Shown here piece by piece: positions 4,361-8,108 of a stretch of 8,108 bases of DNA. The stretch lies in NCBI GenBank assembly GCA_002317305.1, contig DCIZ01000067.1, forward strand, positions 1 to 8,108, in the 5' to 3' direction. The notes beneath the pieces were generated by a model, which was given only the letters and a program-made list of their open reading frames with translations, did not search any database and was not told where the DNA came from. Position 1 is the stretch's first letter. The number at the start of each line of letters is the position of its first letter. The translations under genes were made by a program, and so were the position numbers. Source of the stretch: Campylobacter sp. UBA1713 (GTDB lineage: Bacteria > Campylobacterota > Campylobacteria > Campylobacterales > Campylobacteraceae).

Positions 4361-5381
4361 CTCGCTCCTTTCGTATAATGTTTTTGTTTACATCTACCGC
4401 ACTTTTGTGCGAGCCATAAGTAGCAGAAAAGGTGTGCATGCCTGTCCTTAGGTCTCTTACAAAGTAGAGGTAGTCGGTTTTAGCTGGGTTTATGGCGGCT
4501 AGAATCGCCTCCACTGACGGGTTACAAACAGGCTCTTTTGGGAGTCCAGCGTTTTTGTAGGTGTTGTAGCTAGATGTGTCTGTTTTTATGCGTTCGGCGG
4601 TGATCTTCTCGTGTGAGTGAAGTCCGTAGTTTAGCGTGCCGTCCATCTGCAAAGGCATGCCGATGCGTAGGCGGTTAAAGATGACACTAGCCACTGTGGC
4701 GTGCTCGCTTTTACCAGCCGATTCTTTTTGAATCACAGACGCTATGACTAAAATTTTTTTCCAGCGCGCCGTGTTAAATTCGCCAAAAAGCTTAAAAGCT
4801 ATCTCTTTGTGTGTAGCCTCTGCCTTTTTTAAAAGGTAGCTTACCAGCTCCACTTCGTCTATCCCGAGCGGCACGAGGTAGCTCTCTGGCGTAAGGTAGC
4901 CCTCAAAAAACGGGCTTTTGTCACGAAAGGCTTTTAGTAGCTTGTCGTAGTCGAGCTCGAGTTGCGCTGAAACCTGCTTAAAAAAATACTCTGTCGTCTC
5001 GCCCGGCACCAAAGTAACAGTAGTCAAAGCCGCCTTTGCTGTCGTGAGCTTTTTGTAAAAGTCCAGCCGCGTCATGTTTGTCGCACCCAAATTTACCCAG
5101 CCACTTTGCGGACGCCCTACGAATCTGACGATGAAGTGGTCAAAACTCGCCACGTTAAACTTTTGCTTATCTAAATTTGCTATAATACTCTTTACACTTC
5201 CTTTTGGCAAATTTAGCACGTGCGGAGTGAAAACGGGCTGAGCGAGCGAAAAAAGTAACGAAATAAGAAAGATAATACAAATGTTGCACATAATAAAAAA
5301 GACGTTTAAGATCATTGTCGCTTGCTTGCTAAGCCTAGTTGTGCTTTTAGGTGCGGTTGTCGTTGCGTTGTTAATAGGCAT
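4347..5381 (-). CDS. mltG: Endolytic murein transglycosylase MltG (YceG-like)
   Basis: This 344-residue inner-membrane protein has its catalytic domain in the periplasm. The family cleaves nascent glycan strands near the membrane and is thought to end their elongation. Visible: a basic, polar N terminus (1-22), one hydrophobic anchor at about 24-46, an extended LysM-like region, then the YceG core with GYLTPESYLVP at 161-171, SVIQKESAGKSEH at 215-227 holding the catalytic Glu220, and VASVIFNRLRIGMPLQMDGT at 230-249. SSYNTYKNAGLP (270-281), NPAKTDYLYFV (298-308) and HTFS...SH (317-325) finish the family signature. LQMDGTLNYG replaces the commoner LQ(T/S)DPTVxY. The ATG at 5379-5381 is preferred because GAGGAA (5387-5392) lies 5 nt upstream; Met23 has no such site. 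The gene overlaps coaBC by 14 bp and the divergent AsmA-like gene by 101 bp. Confidence 0.93.
   Translation of the reverse strand: MPINNATTTAPKSTTRLSKQATMILNVFFIMCNICIIFLISLLFSLAQPVFTPHVLNLPKGSVKSIIANLDKQKFNVASFDHFIVRFVGRPQSGWVNLGATNMTRLDFYKKLTTAKAALTTVTLVPGETTEYFFKQVSAQLELDYDKLLKAFRDKSPFFEGYLTPESYLVPLGIDEVELVSYLLKKAEATHKEIAFKLFGEFNTARWKKILVIASVIQKESAGKSEHATVASVIFNRLRIGMPLQMDGTLNYGLHSHEKITAERIKTDTSSYNTYKNAGLPKEPVCNPSVEAILAAINPAKTDYLYFVRDLRTGMHTFSATYGSHKSAVDVNKNIIRKERDVKR
5181..5186 (+). promoter_or_regulatory. Extended -10 promoter for the AsmA-like gene, inside mltG
   Basis: A perfect TATAAT preceded by TGC gives an extended -10 in a T-rich context, with no good -35. This is the usual form of the Campylobacter housekeeping promoter. 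The predicted start is near 5192-5194, giving a leader of about 88 nt before the ATG at 5281. It lies within the mltG coding region, opposite in direction, so the leader would be antisense to the start of the mltG message. Confidence 0.65.
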
Positions 5382-7866
5382 AAAAATTCCTCACTTCGAA
5401 AATAAAAATTTGAGATTCTCACAGCTATATCTAAAGCTAGATAAAAGCTTGATTTTACAAATAAAAGACTTACAAATCGCTAAAAGTTCGACAGAAGGGA
5501 GTAGCGCCAACTCACTCGAAGAGGTAAGCGAGCTCATAAAATGGACTTCACGCGTCTTGCCTTTTTTTAAGCAGATAGACCTCACTAGCACAAAAGTCGG
5601 CGACGAAGATCTGTGGCTCTTTTACCAAGACGGCACACTCAGCGTAAAGCTGCGTTTTCTCGACGTCATCGCTAGCGATATAGAATTTAAAAACGAGAAA
5701 TTTTACGCAAATTTAAACTGGCTAAATTTAAAAGACATAGGCGTTTCGCTAAATGGCAACATAGTCGGCGACATAAAAAACCGCAAATTCAAATTTGACG
5801 GTGCAGCTGACAGCTTTGAGCTGGTCGGCACTCTCTCTTTAAACTACGAAAACGAAAAAGTCAGCTTTAAAGTAACAGACGCAAACGCAAGCAGCCTCGA
5901 AAATTTCATGACAAACATACGAAGAATCACAAATTTAAGCAACGATGTGAGTAGCTGGATCTACGGCAAAGTAGTCGCAAAACACTACTTTGTAAAAGAA
6001 TTTTCTGGCTCGTTTGACACCGCCAAAGGCAAGATGGGCACGCTTTACGGCGAAGCGGTAGCAAACGAACTAGATGTAAAATTTCACCCCGCTTTGAGTC
6101 CTGTTAAAACGACAAAAACACACATACTTTTCAAAGATGGCGCGCTTTTTTTTACACTCTTTGACCCAGTTTTTGAAGGACTTTCAGTAGATGGCTCACG
6201 CGTGGAAATTTTAGACCTTTTGAGTGAGACAAACCTAAAAGTCCACATAAAAACAAAAGCACAAGTAGGCGCTCGCATAAAAAAAATCCTAGCTGCTTAC
6301 GGCGTAAATTTGCCTGTCGCCACAAGAGGCGGAGCGCTAGAAAGCTACGTTTTGCTGGACTTTAAATTTGCACCGTTTCAGTTTTCGCCTAGCGGGCACT
6401 TTGTGGTAAAAGGGGGACAAGTCGCACTGGGTAGCTCGTGGTTTGGGACAAAAGGCGCTGTTGTGGAGCTAAAAAATTCACGCATAGAGATAAAAAACGC
6501 CACGCTTTCGCACTCGCTTTTTTCAGCTAGCGCAAACGGCACGCTTGACCTCGTAAAAAAACACGGCGAATTTAGTGGCAAATTTTCTAGGCTTTGCATC
6601 GCCGCTAACTGCCTCGTGCTTAGCGCTCGCTCTCTACGCCAAAAGCTCACGCTAGACTTCTCCCACTCGCCGCTCGTGCTTGCTGCTTCTGCTTTTGGCT
6701 TTAAGATGGAGCTAGGTGCTACAAACATCGTCGAGGTTTCAGACCTCTCAAAAGTAGCACGCTACTCGCCACTGGCAAAAAAGCTGGGAATTTATGGCGG
6801 ACATTTGCAGCTCAGTAGCCGCGACTTTAAGCGTTTTAACCTCGCCGTTTTGGGAGCAAAATTTCGCTCGGTTTTTTCTGACTACCACAGCGACAACTTT
6901 TACGCTACCATCTCAAACGGCGTTTTGGTGCGAAGTGAGAGCAAAAAGGTCGAGGTCGATGTGGGCGATGAATTTGTAAATTTGCGGCTAAAAGATGCCA
7001 CTGTGGATCTGGGAAGTTTGCTAGAAAACGAAACAAATTCGAATTTGAGTAAAAATTCCTCAAAAAACTCCTCAAAAGATGAGCTTGCTTTTGGCGTTTT
7101 TGTAAATTTGCGTGGGCAAAACAGCCGTTTAAAAGCCTTTGAACGCACGGTAAAACTGGACAAATTTCACGGCTACCTCACAGAAAACGGCACGATTTAT
7201 TTTGGCTCAAAGGTCGCTGGCGGCGAGCTTTTTTTGAAAAAATCTGGCACGCACTTTACGCTAAATGCAAAAGATATAGGCGCTACTTTTGTAAATGAGC
7301 TCATAGGGCGGGAGATTTTTGACGGCGGTAAATTTCGCCTTTTGGCTGGCGGAAGTTTGGAGCACTTTGATGCGCAAGTGGAGATAAAACAAAGCGTGTT
7401 AAAAGGCTTTTCGCTTTACCAAAATTTGCTTGCGTTTATAGACAGCGTCCCGAGTTTGCTTAAATTCAAAACGCCGGACTTTCGCACGGGTGGCTTTTTT
7501 GTAAAAGAAGGTGTGATTCGCCTCACCAAAAACGGCGATGTTGTCCACATAAGCGCAGCAGAGCTAAAAGGTAGCCACAACGACATTTACGGCTGGGGCG
7601 AGGTAGATGTAAAGACGGGCGTGCTAAACGGAACGTTTGAGATAGGGCTTTTTAAGAGCGCGAGCGACATTTTAAGCAAAATTCCGCTGGTGGGCTACAT
7701 TCTCATGGGCGAGAAAAAACGCTTCTACACGGTGCTTACACTTGGTGGCACGTTTAAGTCGCCTGTGTTTAAGCGCCAAACTTTTGCCGACTTTTTGAAG
7801 ATTCCGTTCAATGTGATAAAAAATGTCTTTTTGTATCCGTTTTCATTTGGAAAACAAAAAAACTGA
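5281..7866 (+). CDS. AsmA/YhdP-like (DUF3971-type) membrane-anchored envelope protein
   Basis: This 861-residue protein has an N-terminal membrane anchor (about 9-34, after MLHIIKKTFK), then a long beta-rich region (LYLKLDKSLILQIKDLQI and many alternating polar/hydrophobic strands), consistent with the periplasmic groove of the AsmA-like/TamB-type family. The C terminus shows the AsmA-like signature: IPLVGYILMGEKK (801-813), then LGGTFKSPVFK (821-831) and IPFNVIKNVFLYPF. In E. coli, YhdP, TamB and YdbH help move phospholipids from inner to outer membrane; a similar role here is inference. A polar insert at 583-600 (Asn, Ser, Lys) contains a KNSS tandem. The ATG at 5281 keeps the whole anchor. 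Its ribosome site is weak (AAGAAAG near 5265-5272), and the frame is closed by TGA at 5239-5241. The last codons merge into the heptamer repeat. It could be annotated simply as a DUF3971 or AsmA-like C-terminal domain protein. Confidence 0.85.
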   Translation: MLHIIKKTFKIIVACLLSLVVLLGAVVVALLIGIKIPHFENKNLRFSQLYLKLDKSLILQIKDLQIAKSSTEGSSANSLEEVSELIKWTSRVLPFFKQIDLTSTKVGDEDLWLFYQDGTLSVKLRFLDVIASDIEFKNEKFYANLNWLNLKDIGVSLNGNIVGDIKNRKFKFDGAADSFELVGTLSLNYENEKVSFKVTDANASSLENFMTNIRRITNLSNDVSSWIYGKVVAKHYFVKEFSGSFDTAKGKMGTLYGEAVANELDVKFHPALSPVKTTKTHILFKDGALFFTLFDPVFEGLSVDGSRVEILDLLSETNLKVHIKTKAQVGARIKKILAAYGVNLPVATRGGALESYVLLDFKFAPFQFSPSGHFVVKGGQVALGSSWFGTKGAVVELKNSRIEIKNATLSHSLFSASANGTLDLVKKHGEFSGKFSRLCIAANCLVLSARSLRQKLTLDFSHSPLVLAASAFGFKMELGATNIVEVSDLSKVARYSPLAKKLGIYGGHLQLSSRDFKRFNLAVLGAKFRSVFSDYHSDNFYATISNGVLVRSESKKVEVDVGDEFVNLRLKDATVDLGSLLENETNSNLSKNSSKNSSKDELAFGVFVNLRGQNSRLKAFERTVKLDKFHGYLTENGTIYFGSKVAGGELFLKKSGTHFTLNAKDIGATFVNELIGREIFDGGKFRLLAGGSLEHFDAQVEIKQSVLKGFSLYQNLLAFIDSVPSLLKFKTPDFRTGGFFVKEGVIRLTKNGDVVHISAAELKGSHNDIYGWGEVDVKTGVLNGTFEIGLFKSASDILSKIPLVGYILMGEKKRFYTVLTLGGTFKSPVFKRQTFADFLKIPFNVIKNVFLYPFSFGKQKN
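5387..5392 (-). promoter_or_regulatory. Ribosome binding site that fixes the mltG start
   Basis: Minus-strand GAGGAA lies 5 nt before the ATG at 5379-5381. It supports the upstream start of MltG and therefore the head-to-head coding overlap with the AsmA-like gene. Confidence 0.65.
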
Positions 7867-7891
7867 AAACTAAAAACGGAGTACGGAATTT
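7849..7891 (+). repeat. Heptamer-like array spanning the stop codon of the AsmA-like gene
   Basis: GGAAAAC (7849-7855) is followed by an A-rich spacer, then in-phase TGAAAAC (7864-7870, whose first three bases are the stop codon), TAAAAAC, GGAGTAC and GGAATTT (7885-7891). The array begins inside the coding sequence and runs into the downstream composite repeat. Confidence 0.7.
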
Positions 7892-7919
7892 TCGTAAAAT
7901 GCGAAAAAGCAAGTGCAAA

Positions 7920-7964
7920 GCCGTCATTCGCAAGGGAGCGGTAGCGACCGAAGAATCCCCCGCC
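7920..7964 (+). repeat. GTCATTC...GAATCC interspersed repeat, copy C1
   Basis: A 45-bp unit with GCAA in place of TGAG after GTCATTC and a GCGGTAGC centre. It is identical over all 45 bp to 8011-8055. Confidence 0.9.
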
Positions 7965-8010
7965 TTTTAAGCGAGTAAAAAGTCAAATTCACAAAAAGCC
8001 CAAACCAAAC

Positions 8011-8055
8011 GCCGTCATTCGCAAGGGAGCGGTAGCGACCGAAGAATCCCCCGCC
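8011..8055 (+). repeat. GTCATTC...GAATCC interspersed repeat, copy C2
   Basis: Identical to 7920-7964, 91 bp downstream in direct orientation. Its right flank (TGGTGAGCTAGTAGAAT) matches the flank in copy A, whereas the right flank of C1 is more diverged. This suggests C1 is a recent duplicate or partial insertion. Confidence 0.9.
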
Positions 8056-8108
8056 TGGTGAGCTAGTAGAATCGTAAAATTCACAAAAAAGTAAATTTTC
8101 ACAAATTC

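Larger units (their letters stand above)
7864..8108 (+). repeat. Composite intergenic repeat, copy C (truncated by the window end)
   Basis: Order on the plus strand: heptamers from the stop codon; an AATGCGAAAAAGCAAGTGC block (7899-7917) matching copy A almost base for base; the GTCATTC...GAATCC element (7920-7964); a GCGAGTAAAA block; a second identical GTCATTC...GAATCC element (8011-8055); then TGGTGAGCTAGTAGAAT and a CACAAAAAAGTAAATTTTC block like copy A. The GC hairpin and G-quadruplex modules would be expected beyond 8108. The orientation relative to the preceding gene is the same as in copies A and B. No gene is seen in this stretch. Confidence 0.85.

Noticed and set aside
5313..5315. 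Alternative mltG start at Met23
   Set aside because: It would remove most of the overlap and keep the anchor, but there is no Shine-Dalgarno sequence upstream, while the ATG at 5379-5381 has GAGGAA. It is not fully excluded.
7885..7912. Terminator after the AsmA-like gene (TTTTCG-TAAAATG-CGAAAA)
   Set aside because: The stem is almost all A-T and is not followed by a T run, so I do not call it an intrinsic terminator.
7920..8055. Possible CRISPR: two identical 45-bp repeats with a 46-bp spacer
   Set aside because: There are only two units; related copies are dispersed at other genes in composite repeats, and the spacer itself resembles the repeat flank in copy A. No cas genes were seen.

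Overview
The window looks like chromosomal DNA from a Campylobacter-type epsilonproteobacterium. The evidence is the family-typical form of the HemH, CoaBC, MltG and AsmA-like proteins, an extended -10 promoter (TGCTATAAT) with no clear -35, and very frequent AAATTT/GAATTT words. G+C is in the mid-40s percent by eye, which fits the C. concisus/curvus/rectus/showae/gracilis side of the genus better than C. jejuni. That genus-level call is inference.

Layout. Four genes lie on the minus strand; reading from right to left they are mltG (5381-4347), coaBC (4360-3143, overlapping mltG by 14 bp), hemH (2667-1687, TTG start) and argD (1192-26). One large gene on the plus strand (5281-7866) encodes an AsmA/YhdP-like envelope protein. 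It diverges from mltG, and the two 5' coding ends overlap head-to-head by 101 bp. The plus-strand gene's best promoter lies inside mltG, antisense to it.

The genes are housekeeping: arginine biosynthesis (argD), haem synthesis (hemH), coenzyme A synthesis (coaBC), peptidoglycan strand termination (mltG) and probable inter-membrane lipid transport (AsmA-like). No phage, IS, CRISPR, tRNA or rRNA was seen.

The unusual part is the intergenic DNA. The two long gaps (1193-1686 and 2668-3142), the extreme left end (1-25) and the right end (7864-8108) are filled by copies of one modular composite repeat. Each copy begins at or just after a stop codon and has the same orientation relative to the gene before it. 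Its modules are heptamer tandem arrays (GGAAAAC/GGAATGC/GGAGAAC variants), a GTCATTC...GAATCC interspersed repeat, an AATTTGTAAAAATTCGC-type block, a GC hairpin, a canonical G-quadruplex motif, a long stem-loop with compensatory changes, and an AAAAAGC-TAAC-GCTTTTT hairpin. In this window every transcription unit ends in this element. I could not search for it in databases. It could be a REP/MITE-like mobile family, a 3'-end RNA-processing or termination element, or both. A separate terminator with a competing hairpin sits 46 bp before hemH.
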